In this document: one piece after another, positions 26,513-35,318 of the stretch
How the letters are laid out: every line of letters starts with the position of its first letter
Numbering within the stretch: the stretch's first letter is position 1
The notes under the pieces: generated by a model
Databases searched by the model: none
What the model was told of the DNA's origin: nothing
What the model saw: the letters and a program-made list of their open reading frames with translations, nothing else
Assembly: GCA_012103475.1 (NCBI GenBank)
Contig: WLWS01000003.1
Coordinates: 124,001 to 188,000, forward strand
Length of the DNA: 64,000 nucleotides
Reading direction: 5' to 3'
Origin: Gammaproteobacteria bacterium
GTDB taxonomy: Bacteria > Pseudomonadota > Gammaproteobacteria > Eutrophobiales > Eutrophobiaceae
Translations under genes and position numbers: made by a program

Positions 26513-26995
26513 ATGACAATTAGTGTTGGTGATAGTGCACCTGAGGGTGGTTTCACAGTAATGAATGCCGATGGTCCCGGCGCTTTAAAAAGCTCCAATC
26601 TTTTTGGTGGTAAAAAAGTGGTACTTTTTTCAGTACCGGGAGCCTTTACTCCAACCTGTTCAAAAGAACATCTTCCCGGCTTTGTGGAACAGGCTGATGC
26701 GCTGAAAGCAAAGGGTGTCGATACCATTGCCTGTATGGCGGTAAATGATGTGTTTGTTATGCATGCCTGGGGCGAGAGTGCTGGTGCGGGTGGTAAAGTA
26801 GAAATGCTGGCCGATGGTAATGGTGATTATACAAAAGCGCTTGGGCTTGAACTTGATGCATCAGGTTTTGGTATGGGCCAGCGTGGACAGCGATTTGCCA
26901 TAGTGCTGGATGATGGCAAGGTCTCTCAGCTGTTTGTTGAAGAAGGTGGCGCCTTTAAAGTGAGTTCAGCAGAGCACGTTCTGGCTAATCTGTAA
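26513..26995 (+). CDS. Peroxiredoxin (Prx5/hybrid type redoxin)
   Basis: 160 residues with the peroxidatic site PGAFTPTCS (P42, T46, C49), an AVNDVFVMHAW segment and the FALVLDDG-like strand (FAIVLDDGKV) of Prx5-type peroxiredoxins. The other Cys (about 74) is the structural one seen in this group; the far C-terminal resolving Cys of atypical 2-Cys forms is absent, so glutathione/glutaredoxin is the likely reductant. It removes H2O2 and organic peroxides. A strong RBS (AAGGAGA) stands before the ATG and a terminator after the stop; it may have its own promoter. Peroxide removal fits the FAD oxidases of the island. Confidence 0.92.
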   Translation: MTISVGDSAPEGGFTVMNADGPGALKSSNLFGGKKVVLFSVPGAFTPTCSKEHLPGFVEQADALKAKGVDTIACMAVNDVFVMHAWGESAGAGGKVEMLADGNGDYTKALGLELDASGFGMGQRGQRFAIVLDDGKVSQLFVEEGGAFKVSSAEHVLANL

Positions 26996-27012
26996 TTCAC
27001 GATTAAAAATTC

Positions 27013-27049
27013 TACCCCCTCAGCCTTCGGGTTCAGGGGGTATTTTTTT
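27013..27049 (+). terminator. Bidirectional terminator between peroxiredoxin and VOC genes
   Basis: Stem TACCCCCT / AGGGGGTA, extended with mismatches to a GCC-TTCG-GGT cap, followed by T7 on plus and by a T-run on minus (AATTTTTAATC). It includes the last codons and stop of the minus-strand VOC gene. Confidence 0.9.
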
Positions 27050-27445
27050 CTCTTCTACCAGCTGGACAGTGGCTCCATAAGCGCTATCTGAATCAAGATC
27101 CGCAACCTGCCAGTTTAGAATACCCGGGCGCGAAATTTCGTCCACTAAGACACCATCGTTCTCCTTAACATGCTGGATGGCATTGTCTATGTCATCGACT
27201 TCATAAGATATAAGAAAAAAACCTTCGCCATATTTTTGCAAGTGCCGGGCGGGAGCGGAATCATTGTCAAGAGGCTGTACTAGTACAATCCAGGTTCCAT
27301 CCAGCTGAAAGCGGGCTGTTTTTACCGGTCGATGAGGGTGTTCCAGAATTTCAAAGGGGCCGACTGCGAGAACGTTCTGGTAATGTTTTACTGCGGCTTC
27401 CAGATTCCGTACAACAAAATTAATATGATGTACGCGTTTGAGCAT
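27020..27445 (-). CDS. VOC-superfamily protein (methylmalonyl-CoA epimerase/glyoxalase-like)
   Basis: 141 residues with two beta-alpha-beta-beta-beta halves: VHHINFVVRNLEAAVKHYQNVL at the N-terminus (first metal-ligand His) and a second half ending AYGATVQLVE (C-terminal Glu ligand). The length and order suit methylmalonyl-CoA epimerase-like members of the vicinal oxygen chelate superfamily; specificity cannot be fixed. It lies 25 bp after the CaiB-type CoA-transferase gene, so a CoA thioester is a plausible substrate (inferred). Confidence 0.75.
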   Translation of the reverse strand: MLKRVHHINFVVRNLEAAVKHYQNVLAVGPFEILEHPHRPVKTARFQLDGTWIVLVQPLDNDSAPARHLQKYGEGFFLISYEVDDIDNAIQHVKENDGVLVDEISRPGILNWQVADLDSDSAYGATVQLVEEKKIPPEPEG

Positions 27446-27470
27446 AAATCCCTGTTAATCCCTTAAGGGC

Positions 27471-28685
27471 TTAAATGATACCTTTCTCTTTGTAGTCCTT
27501 GATTGTGCTTTCATCCATATTCAGGATGTCACCATAAACATGATCGTTGTGCTCACCAAGTTCTGGTCCTGCCCAGCGAACCTTACCCTGCGTTTCGGAC
27601 ATTTTAGGAAAGACATTTTGCATTTTTATGTTGTCGAATATTTTGTGCGGGATAGAGACAATCGCATCACGGGCGGCATAGTGCTCATCTTCGAGCATAT
27701 CCGGAGCCGTAAAAATTTTGCCATTTGGTACTCCATGCTCGTTGAGCTTCTCACGTAGTTCGGCTGAGGTCATGGTTCGTGTCCAGTCACTGACCATATC
27801 ATCCAGTTCTTGCTGAACATCACCCCTGGCACCGTGCGTGGCATAACGCTCATCGTCCGCGAGTTCCGGCTGGCCCATGGCAGCCGCCAGTCGTTTAAAC
27901 ACGGTATCCTGATTGGCGGCAATCAGGTACTCACCATCTTTCGTCGGATAGGCATTGGCAGGCGCGACGTTAGGCAAAATCGAGCCGGTTCGTTCGCGAA
28001 CGTATCCACCATGTTGATACTCCGGAATCAATGATTCCATCATACCGAACACAGCCTCATAAATAGCCGAATCGACAACTTGACCACGTCCGGTTGTCTC
28101 TCTGGCATGAATTGCGGTAAGTGCACCAAGAGTGCCGAATGTTGCAGCCAGCGCGTCACCGATACTAATTCCGGCGCGACTTGGCGGGCGATCGGGTTCA
28201 CCAATGATGTACCGTAAGCCGCCCATTGCTTCACCGATAGAACCATAACCGGCCTGCGGAGAGTAGGGACCGCTTTGACCGAAACCAGTGACACGGACCA
28301 TGATTAATCCTGGGTTTATTTTAGAAAGTTCCTCATAGCCAAGATTCCATTTTTCCATTGTTCCCGGTCTGAAATTCTCGATTAGGATATCGGCATCTTT
28401 CACCAGTTCTTTTATGATTTCCTGACCTTCTTTCTCACGCGCATTGAGAGTAATAGATTTTTTGTTACGGGCAATGACCGGCCACCATAAAGACTTACCG
28501 TGCGGTTTTTCCTGACCCCAGTCGCGCATCGGATCGCCTACACCGGGTTGTTCAATTTTTATAACTTCAGCGCCATAGTCACCTAGTAGCTGACCGCAAA
28601 AAGGACCTGCCAGCAATACCCCCATTTCTATAACCCGTAAATCGGCTAGAGGTCCGCCATTTATTAGTTTTTCAGTCTTTGTCAT
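27471..28685 (-). CDS. CaiB/BaiF family (class III) CoA-transferase
   Basis: 404 residues typical of formyl-CoA transferase/CaiB proteins: start ADLRVIEMGVLLAGPFCGQLLGDYGAEVIKIE, then ENFRPGTMEKWNLGYEEL, and the catalytic Asp region GISIGDALAATFGTLGAL. These enzymes move CoA between carboxylic acids through aspartyl-CoA anhydrides. It would activate an acid intermediate of the island. It is divergent from the HMG-CoA-lyase-type gene; the 241-bp gap between them holds two operator-like palindromes, suggesting joint control. Confidence 0.9.
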   Translation of the reverse strand: MTKTEKLINGGPLADLRVIEMGVLLAGPFCGQLLGDYGAEVIKIEQPGVGDPMRDWGQEKPHGKSLWWPVIARNKKSITLNAREKEGQEIIKELVKDADILIENFRPGTMEKWNLGYEELSKINPGLIMVRVTGFGQSGPYSPQAGYGSIGEAMGGLRYIIGEPDRPPSRAGISIGDALAATFGTLGALTAIHARETTGRGQVVDSAIYEAVFGMMESLIPEYQHGGYVRERTGSILPNVAPANAYPTKDGEYLIAANQDTVFKRLAAAMGQPELADDERYATHGARGDVQQELDDMVSDWTRTMTSAELREKLNEHGVPNGKIFTAPDMLEDEHYAARDAIVSIPHKIFDNIKMQNVFPKMSETQGKVRWAGPELGEHNDHVYGDILNMDESTIKDYKEKGII

Positions 28686-28811
28686 GATTGGTATCTATTA
28701 TTAGTATGTCGCAAGATGGCACAGAGAAGTTACTTGTGAGCCATCCTAGATGAACACATGGTTCAGTTCATCACCGTGATTATTAAGTATATTAGGGTCG
28801 ATTTCAATAAT

Positions 28812-28823
28812 ATTGTATACATT
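28812..28823. promoter_or_regulatory. Palindromic operator-like site 2 (ATTGTATACATT)
   Basis: One mismatch from the consensus palindrome, in the divergent region between the CoA-transferase and HMG-CoA-lyase-type genes; 52 bp (about five helical turns) from site 3. Confidence 0.6.
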
Positions 28824-28863
28824 AAAGTGGATTTTAATTTAAATAGTGGAGATAATCGCTGAT

Positions 28864-28875
28864 TTTGTATACATA
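28864..28875. promoter_or_regulatory. Palindromic operator-like site 3 (core TTGTATACAT)
   Basis: Second copy in the same divergent region, 52 bp downstream of site 2 and 51 bp before the ATG at 28927. Paired sites with helical phasing suit cooperative binding of a dimeric GntR regulator (inferred). Confidence 0.55.
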
Positions 28876-28926
28876 GGCACTCTCCTTGTATCAATCCATT
28901 TAGCTCGATGATATTGAAAATAGTTC

Positions 28927-29844
28927 ATGACAGACAAAATTGAAATTGTTGATGTAGCGCCTCGGGATGGTTTACAAAGTCAGTCTGTAATAGTTGATAC
29001 GCAAACCAAATTAGAGCTGATTTCCAGATTGCTGGATGCGGGGATCAGACGTATCGAAGTGGTGAGTTTCGTCAACCCCAAGCGGGTGCCGCAGATGGCT
29101 GATGCCGATGAACTACTTGCCGCATTACCACAACATGATGATGCCAGTTATATCGGTCTGGTATTGAACATGCGTGGCTATGAGCGCGCAGTCGCCAGTA
29201 AAATCAACGAGATAAATTGCGTGGTTGTGGCTTCCGATACCTTTAATCAGAAGAATCAGGGTGTGAGTACAGAGCAGACTATGCAAACCCTGAACGAAAT
29301 TATGAAGCAAAACGAATCTGTTTCGCTTTCTTCTGGCGTCACTATCGGTGCCGCGTTTGGTTGTCCTTTTGAAGGAGAAATTGCCATTTCGAATGTTGTT
29401 GAACTCGTGCAAAGACTGGTCGACATGGGTTTCAGGGAGATAGCGCTGGCCGACACAATTGGTGTCGCAGGCCCTTCTGATGTTGAGAAGCTTATCAAAG
29501 CAGTTAAACCCGTTATCGGCGACGCGAAGATTCGATGTCATTTTCATAATACCCGTAATACGGGGGTGGCAAACGCCTATGCCGCAGTCCAAAATGGAGT
29601 TCGAATTATTGATTCCAGCTGTGGAGGTGTCGGAGGTTGTCCGTTTGCGCCAGCGGCAACCGGTAATGTTGCGACTGAGGATGTATTGTATATGCTGGAA
29701 AGAATGGGAATGGATACGGGGGTAAACACGCAGAAAATAATTGATATTGCGCATTGGCTGGAAGGCCCCTTAGAAACGCAACTACCCGGAATGGTGTCGC
29801 GCGCAGGATTGTTTACGCCGACCGGGGACAGCGGCAAAGATTGA
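28927..29844 (+). CDS. Hydroxymethylglutaryl-CoA lyase-type enzyme
   Basis: 305 residues of the DRE-TIM metallolyase/aldolase family: APRDGLQSQ at 11-19 (catalytic Arg-Asp), metal-site HFHNTRN, and the HMG-CoA-lyase signature GGVGGCPFAPAATGNVATED with the mobile-loop Cys. HMG-CoA lyase splits 3-hydroxy-3-methylglutaryl-CoA to acetyl-CoA and acetoacetate; relatives split other 3-hydroxy-acyl-CoAs. With the CoA-transferase divergent to it, it could release acetyl-CoA from a branched acid (inferred). First gene of a six-gene plus-strand run to 35789. Confidence 0.88.
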   Translation: MTDKIEIVDVAPRDGLQSQSVIVDTQTKLELISRLLDAGIRRIEVVSFVNPKRVPQMADADELLAALPQHDDASYIGLVLNMRGYERAVASKINEINCVVVASDTFNQKNQGVSTEQTMQTLNEIMKQNESVSLSSGVTIGAAFGCPFEGEIAISNVVELVQRLVDMGFREIALADTIGVAGPSDVEKLIKAVKPVIGDAKIRCHFHNTRNTGVANAYAAVQNGVRIIDSSCGGVGGCPFAPAATGNVATEDVLYMLERMGMDTGVNTQKIIDIAHWLEGPLETQLPGMVSRAGLFTPTGDSGKD

Positions 29845-29886
29845 AGCAAACTTTTTTAAACATGAGTATTGACCGGAGATAAGTAC

Positions 29887-31956
29887 ATGTCATACAGGTT
29901 AGGTGTCGACGTTGGCGGCACATTTACAGATTTATTACTGATCAATGAAGAAAACGGTGACACCTTCACCGCTAAAGTGCCGTCGACTCCGGAAGACTCT
30001 TCAATTGGTGTATTGAATGGCATTGCCCGGATTTGTGAGGAGTCAGGCGTTGAACCGACAGGAATTCAGCGCGTTATGCACGGTACTACTGTTGCGACGA
30101 ATGCTGTGCTTACCGGTCGTGGCTCAAAAGTCGGTTTGATTACGACGCTGGGATACAAATATGTCCTGCAGGTTGCCCGGTCTTTTTGTCCGGGAGGGCT
30201 CGGGGGCTGGGTGAGTTTCGTTAAGAAACCACTATTGGCTCCGCTGGAGTTGACTATTGAGGCGGACGAACGTGTTGATGCCGGTGGCAAAGTCTTAAAA
30301 GAACTCGATGAAGACGCACTGCGGGAACAACTGACCCTATTGCATGCAAGAGACGAAGTGGAATCATTGACGATCTGTTTTACTAACGCCTACATAAACG
30401 GTAGCAACGAGCAACGCGCTGCAGAAATAGCCAGACAAGTATTTACCGATATTCCGATTTCGATTTCCAGCGAAGTGGTACCCGAGATGCAGGAATACGA
30501 GCGTACAGAAACCACTGTTGTGAACGCTTATGTGAGACCTGAAGTTGCCAGATACGTCAACAACCTGCAATCCGCTTTGAGTGAACGCATGGGTGATAAC
30601 ACGGCACTGTCAATTTTGCGTTCGGATGGTGGTCTGGCGTCCGGCCGTGCATCTGCAGAGTCTCCGGTAAATTTACTTATGTCCGGGCCTGCAGGCGGCG
30701 TTGCTGGTGCTATCTATTTTTGTAGTCGTGCCGGTTACGACGATATATTGACCTTTGATATGGGTGGAACGTCTACCGACGTTGCGCTGATTCAGGGTGG
30801 TAAGGCCAAGGTCAGAAGAGAAACAATTGTGGGTGACGTCAGAGTACGGGCCCCCTCAGTTGATGTAAGGACCGTGGGAGCGGGCGGTGGTTCGATCGCG
30901 TTTGTTCCGGACTTAACCAAAGCTCTACGTGTCGGGCCACAATCAGCAGGCGCAGTTCCCGGGCCGGCGGCTTACATGAAAGGTGGTGAAGAACCCACAG
31001 TCTGTGATGCTAACGTAGTGCTCGGTTACCTGCCCTCAGATGTTCAGCTTGGTGGTGCTATGGCGATAGATAAATCGGCTGCCGAAAAAGCGGTACAGAA
31101 AGTCGCCGATGCCATGGGCATTGAACTGATGGAAGCGGCAGAGGGCATAATTAAAATTGTGAATGAAGCCATGTTTGGTGCCCTTCGACTGGTGTCAGTA
31201 GAGCAGGGTTATGACCCGAGAGAATTTTCATTGGTTGGCTTCGGCGGTGCGGGTCCCTTACATGCTAATGCCTTGGGAATACTAAGTGGTGCCTGGCCTG
31301 TTATTGTCCCTCCCGGCCCTGGCGTGCTTTGCGCATATGGTGACGCGACGACACAGGTGCAAGATGAAGCCGCACGTACATACGTCACCATGGCAAAAGA
31401 TTCATCTGCCGAGCAGTTACTGAAAGATTTAAACGCCTTACGTGCCAAAGCTTCTGAGTCCTTAAACGCAGATGGAATTAGTGAGTCTGATCAGGAAGTA
31501 TTCTATCAGGCCGATTTTCGCTACGCCGGCCAGGCCTACCAAATTTCACTCGACTTTAATGAAGAAGATCTGAAACAGGAAGGGATAGAAGGTTTAACAA
31601 AAAGATTTGATGCGGAACACCGACATCTGTTTACGTTCGATCTGGGCGAAGGTCATGAAATTGTAATGATAAGAGCTATTGTAAAAGCCCGCTCCAAGGC
31701 CATAGCAGAGCTGAAATCGGGCGAGGCGGGCACGACACTTGAAGACTGTAAAATTCAGGACAGTCGCTTTTATTATGATGGTAACTGGCACGATATAACT
31801 ATTTATGCGCGTGAAAAATTGAATGATGGCCTGATCGTACCGGGACCGGCCATCGTTGGTGAGATGGATTCCACTACTGTCATCTTGCCTGGTTTTCAGG
31901 CAAGTGTTGATCAACAGGGTAATTTGATTATCAACCCGGTTTCTGAGCAAGGATAA
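29887..31956 (+). CDS. hyuA: Hydantoinase/oxoprolinase subunit A (HyuA family)
   Basis: 689 residues: N-terminal hydantoinase domain with the ATP-binding DVGGTFTDLL motif, GTTVATNAVLTGRG and LTFDMGGTSTDVALI, and a C-terminal domain with FRYAGQAYQI. HyuA-type subunits are the ATPase half of ATP-dependent enzymes that open cyclic amides (hydantoin, N-methylhydantoin, 5-oxoproline, caprolactam) or carboxylate ketones. The ATG at 29887 is chosen because GGAGAT precedes it by eight bases; a TTG six codons earlier is less likely. Its partner hyuB follows after 5 bp. Confidence 0.9.
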   Translation: MSYRLGVDVGGTFTDLLLINEENGDTFTAKVPSTPEDSSIGVLNGIARICEESGVEPTGIQRVMHGTTVATNAVLTGRGSKVGLITTLGYKYVLQVARSFCPGGLGGWVSFVKKPLLAPLELTIEADERVDAGGKVLKELDEDALREQLTLLHARDEVESLTICFTNAYINGSNEQRAAEIARQVFTDIPISISSEVVPEMQEYERTETTVVNAYVRPEVARYVNNLQSALSERMGDNTALSILRSDGGLASGRASAESPVNLLMSGPAGGVAGAIYFCSRAGYDDILTFDMGGTSTDVALIQGGKAKVRRETIVGDVRVRAPSVDVRTVGAGGGSIAFVPDLTKALRVGPQSAGAVPGPAAYMKGGEEPTVCDANVVLGYLPSDVQLGGAMAIDKSAAEKAVQKVADAMGIELMEAAEGIIKIVNEAMFGALRLVSVEQGYDPREFSLVGFGGAGPLHANALGILSGAWPVIVPPGPGVLCAYGDATTQVQDEAARTYVTMAKDSSAEQLLKDLNALRAKASESLNADGISESDQEVFYQADFRYAGQAYQISLDFNEEDLKQEGIEGLTKRFDAEHRHLFTFDLGEGHEIVMIRAIVKARSKAIAELKSGEAGTTLEDCKIQDSRFYYDGNWHDITIYAREKLNDGLIVPGPAIVGEMDSTTVILPGFQASVDQQGNLIINPVSEQG

Positions 31957-31961
31957 ATACA

Positions 31962-33821
31962 ATGACAGCGACAATACTCGAAAAAAACACCAAAGCCCTT
32001 GAACGCGTTGATGTCGACATTGTAACCGTCGATATTATTGAGAACGCACTGAAAAACGCCAGAGTCGAAATGGACGCCGTCCTCTTTCGAACGGCAATGT
32101 CTCCCGGTATTCGCGAACAGGGTGACTGCTTTCCCATGATTGCCAATCGTGATGGGAAAATGGTCGTAGGCCAGTTTGGTTCTTTCATCTACGGTTTCAT
32201 GCAGGCTTACGATGCGGAGATTGAAGAAGGGGACATCATTATTACCAATGATCCCTACATGTGTAACGGTGCGGTTTCGCATTTACCTGACTGGATCGTG
32301 TTAGTACCGATATTCAAAGATAATCGTCATATTGCGTGGTCAGCAATGTTCGGCCACATGTCTGATAACGGCGGCATGGTTCCCGGTAGTATCCCCATCG
32401 AAGCTACCACAATATTTCAGGAAGGAATTCGTATTCCTCCGACCAAACTCTATAAGAAGGGCGAGTTGCAGAGCGAGATTCTGGAATTAATTCTGCACAA
32501 TGTACGCACCTCGCAATGGAATCGCTTCGATCTAAACGCTCTGGTAGCGGCCTGTAATACGGCATCAAAACGAGTCGTCGAACTTGCTGAACGTTTTGGC
32601 GACGATATTTTGCATTCGACTATGGAAATCATGCTTGAGCGAAATAATATGGCCATGCGTCAGATTATAGAAATGCTGGTGCCGGAAGAACCCCGCACGT
32701 TCGAAGATTACCTTTGCGATGACGGAGTAGGAAAAGGACCTTACAAAATCAAATGTACCCTATGGCGTGAAGGCTCGACCGCTATTTTCGATTTTGAGGG
32801 TACCGATCCGCAGGCTAAAAGCTCAATCAACTTTTATCTCAGTGAAGAAATGTTCAAAATGTTTTTTGGTGCGTTTACCATAAACCTTTTTGATCCTCAT
32901 ATTTTATTTAACGACGGGTTTTACGATCTAGTCGATGTACGAATACCGCAGGGGTCTTTGTTAAAGCCGAATTATCCTGCGGCCCTGTCAGGCCGAACCC
33001 ATGCTTTGGGTAGAATTTTTGATGTCATGGGTGGCCTGCTTGGTCAAGGTGTACCGGAAGCGCTTAATGCGGCCGGATTCTCCGACAGTCCACATCTTTT
33101 TTATTCCGGCTATGACAAAAAAGGTGAATGGTTCCAGTTATTTCAGATTGGTTTTGGTGGTGTGCCCGGTCGCCCGGCAGGCGATGGACCTGACGGACAT
33201 TCACTCTGGCCCAGTTTCACCAACGTACCTAACGAATTTATCGAAGCCTATTTCCCACTTCGAATCGAAAAGTATGAACCCATTTGTGATTCAGGCGGTG
33301 CCGGACTGCATCGTGGAGGTAATGGATTGCGAGTGGCCTATTGTTTTCTTTGTGACGGTGACATAGCAATCCATGATGAGAGATGGCTGACTTACCCCTG
33401 GGGTGTAAACGGTGGTGAGCCCGGACAACGTTCTAGTAAATTACTTGTCCGTGTCGACGGTAGCGAGCAGTGGTTACCCTCAAAGTGTGAGGGGATTGAA
33501 GTAAAAGCTGGCGATGTTCTGTATTTCAATACCTGGGGCGGGGGAGGTTGGGGTGATCCATTTGTTCGTGATGCCGAGTTGGTCAGGCAGGATGTGGAAA
33601 GAGGACTGGTCAGCCAGGAAGGTGCTTTGCGCTATGGTGTTGTGCTCGATCGCGAAGGTCAGATTGACGCAAGTGCGACTGAAAAACTTAGAAAAGAACT
33701 GACTGACGAAAGAGGTGAGCCGGGCATGTTTAATTTCGGTGGTACGATAGAAGAGATTAAAGCTCGTTGTCTCGAAGAAACTCATTTGTCCCCACCTGAA
33801 GCTCCAGGCACCGGGAAGTAG
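31962..33821 (+). CDS. hyuB: Hydantoinase/oxoprolinase subunit B (HyuB family)
   Basis: 619 residues with HyuB family segments: ENALKNARVEMDAVLFRTAMSP at the start, GDCFPMI, GDIIITNDPYMCNGAVSHLPDW with metal-binding-type Asp/His residues, a central FEGTDPQAKSSIN segment, and Gly-rich GGGGWGDP near the C-terminus. It is the hydrolytic or carboxylating half of the HyuAB enzyme. The directly following isochorismatase-like hydrolase mimics the pair N-methylhydantoinase + N-carbamoylsarcosine amidase of creatinine breakdown, though the substrate here is unproven. Confidence 0.9.
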   Translation: MTATILEKNTKALERVDVDIVTVDIIENALKNARVEMDAVLFRTAMSPGIREQGDCFPMIANRDGKMVVGQFGSFIYGFMQAYDAEIEEGDIIITNDPYMCNGAVSHLPDWIVLVPIFKDNRHIAWSAMFGHMSDNGGMVPGSIPIEATTIFQEGIRIPPTKLYKKGELQSEILELILHNVRTSQWNRFDLNALVAACNTASKRVVELAERFGDDILHSTMEIMLERNNMAMRQIIEMLVPEEPRTFEDYLCDDGVGKGPYKIKCTLWREGSTAIFDFEGTDPQAKSSINFYLSEEMFKMFFGAFTINLFDPHILFNDGFYDLVDVRIPQGSLLKPNYPAALSGRTHALGRIFDVMGGLLGQGVPEALNAAGFSDSPHLFYSGYDKKGEWFQLFQIGFGGVPGRPAGDGPDGHSLWPSFTNVPNEFIEAYFPLRIEKYEPICDSGGAGLHRGGNGLRVAYCFLCDGDIAIHDERWLTYPWGVNGGEPGQRSSKLLVRVDGSEQWLPSKCEGIEVKAGDVLYFNTWGGGGWGDPFVRDAELVRQDVERGLVSQEGALRYGVVLDREGQIDASATEKLRKELTDERGEPGMFNFGGTIEEIKARCLEETHLSPPEAPGTGK

Positions 33822-33829
33822 TTGATTCA

Positions 33830-34423
33830 ATGGATCTTGAGCGTCAGGGGCTTGGTCTGGGGAATAAGCCTGCTATTGTGGTGGTGGATGTAGTTAATGG
33901 TTTTACCAGTTCGCAATGTCCGCTTGGTAGCGATTGCCCGGATGTAGTGCAGGCCAATCGAGAACTTCTTGATGCCTTTCGGGAAAAACAGTTGCCGGTT
34001 TTTTTTACCACAGTTATCTATCATGATGAGAGTCAGGCTAAGGTCTTTCGACATCGTCTACCTGCACTTAATGTCCTAACACCGGAGTCGGACTGGGTCA
34101 AAGTAGATCCCGCGCTGGCTAAGCGGTCTAACGAAGTACTAATCGAGAAGCGTTGGGCCAGCGGTTTTTTTGGTACCGATCTGAATCAAGAACTTACGCA
34201 GAGAAACGTTGACTCTCTTGTTATAACTGGGCTGACAACCAGTGGCTGTGTTCGGGCCACGGTGCTGGATGGTATGCAGAACGAATTTCCGGTGGTCGTC
34301 CCGAAAGAGGCTGTCGGGGATAGAAATATTGATGCACATAAAGCCAATCTGCACGATATGAACGCCAAGTACGCTGATGTTGTTTTCGTCAGTGACGTCA
34401 CTACACATCTTTCAAACTTGTAA
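33830..34423 (+). CDS. Isochorismatase-like cysteine hydrolase 1
   Basis: 197 residues with the complete catalytic triad of the family: D20 (VVVDVVNGF), K107 (IEKRWASGF) and C140 (GLTTSGCVRATVLDG). The family includes isochorismatase, nicotinamidase, N-carbamoylsarcosine amidase and ureidoacrylate/biuret hydrolases. The place 8 bp after hyuB makes an N-carbamoyl-amino-acid or related amide a likely substrate (inferred). A 7-bp hairpin (TAAGAAC/GTTCTTA) overlaps its stop codon. Confidence 0.85.
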   Translation: MDLERQGLGLGNKPAIVVVDVVNGFTSSQCPLGSDCPDVVQANRELLDAFREKQLPVFFTTVIYHDESQAKVFRHRLPALNVLTPESDWVKVDPALAKRSNEVLIEKRWASGFFGTDLNQELTQRNVDSLVITGLTTSGCVRATVLDGMQNEFPVVVPKEAVGDRNIDAHKANLHDMNAKYADVVFVSDVTTHLSNL

Positions 34424-34438
34424 GAACAGTCGTTCTTA
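34421..34438 (+). other. Small stem-loop after isochorismatase gene 1
   Basis: TAAGAAC-AGTC-GTTCTTA, a 7-bp stem starting at the stop codon and followed by AT-rich sequence. It is too weak to be called a terminator and may process or attenuate the operon mRNA before the luciferase-like gene. Confidence 0.3.
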
Positions 34439-34459
34439 ATATTTAAAGGTAATTATCTT

Positions 34460-35281
34460 ATGCGTATGGGGATTTTTCTTCGCAACTTCGGTCCGGTCTC
34501 AAGCGTAGATAACATTATTGAGTGTGCTCAAATCGCAGAAAAACTAGGTTTAGATGATTTGTGGTTAAGCGACCATATTGCTATTCCTCCTGAAGAAGCC
34601 GAAGGTTCCGGTGGTTGTTACCTTGATCCTCTGGCAACTCTTGCTTTTCTCGCGGCAAAGACCGAGCGCATAGGACTTGGTACATCAGTATTAATTGTGC
34701 CCTATCGCGCTCCTCTGATTACGGCGAAGTGGCTGGCTAGTATCCAGGAATTATCTCACGGAAGATTAAGTATCGGTGCCGCCGTAGGCTGGATGGAGGC
34801 CGAGTTTCGCGCGGCCGGCGTTGACAGAAAACGCCGGGGTTTGTTAACTGATGAGGCGCTGAAATTCTGGCACGAATGTTTTAATAATGATGAGCCGGAG
34901 ATCAACGATCAACGATTTGTTTTTAAACCAAGACCAGAAAGACCTGCCTTCCTTATCGGTGGTGCAGCACCGCACGCGATAGATCGGGCCGTGCAGCTGG
35001 GAGATGGCTGGATGCCGACAGAAGGGGATCCTGAAAAATTGCGCGAGCCGATCGCTTCATTGACAGAGCGAATGCTTTCAGCAGCTAAACCTGCTCCTCA
35101 GGTGATTCCGCTCACATCATTAGCTCTTGTTGAGCAATCGAGTGCGGTTGATAAATTGTCTTCGCTGGCAGAGGTCGGCGTTACCGGCCTGGTTAACGCG
35201 ACGAAGTATGAGAGTGTTGCCGAATTTGAAGATATCGCTAATCAATTGTTGGCAGTAAAAAGAACTGCAATCACAGATTAA
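34460..35281 (+). CDS. Luciferase-like (LLM class) flavin-dependent oxidoreductase
   Basis: 273 residues with the TIM-barrel LLM pattern: IAEKLGLDDLWLSDHI, LAAKTERIGLGTSVLIVPYRAPLITAKWLASIQELSHGRLSIGAAVGWMEAEF, and a C-terminal GDGWMPTEG segment. Members use FMN or F420 for oxidation, monooxygenation or reduction; many proteobacterial ones are labelled F420-dependent only by similarity. The mid-operon position suggests a redox step on the same substrate as the HyuAB enzyme (inferred). The ATG at 34460 has AAAGG six to ten bases upstream. Confidence 0.83.
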   Translation: MRMGIFLRNFGPVSSVDNIIECAQIAEKLGLDDLWLSDHIAIPPEEAEGSGGCYLDPLATLAFLAAKTERIGLGTSVLIVPYRAPLITAKWLASIQELSHGRLSIGAAVGWMEAEFRAAGVDRKRRGLLTDEALKFWHECFNNDEPEINDQRFVFKPRPERPAFLIGGAAPHAIDRAVQLGDGWMPTEGDPEKLREPIASLTERMLSAAKPAPQVIPLTSLALVEQSSAVDKLSSLAEVGVTGLVNATKYESVAEFEDIANQLLAVKRTAITD

Positions 35282-35318
35282 AATTGAAACTTCATAATCT
35301 ATATTGAGTCCACTTGAT

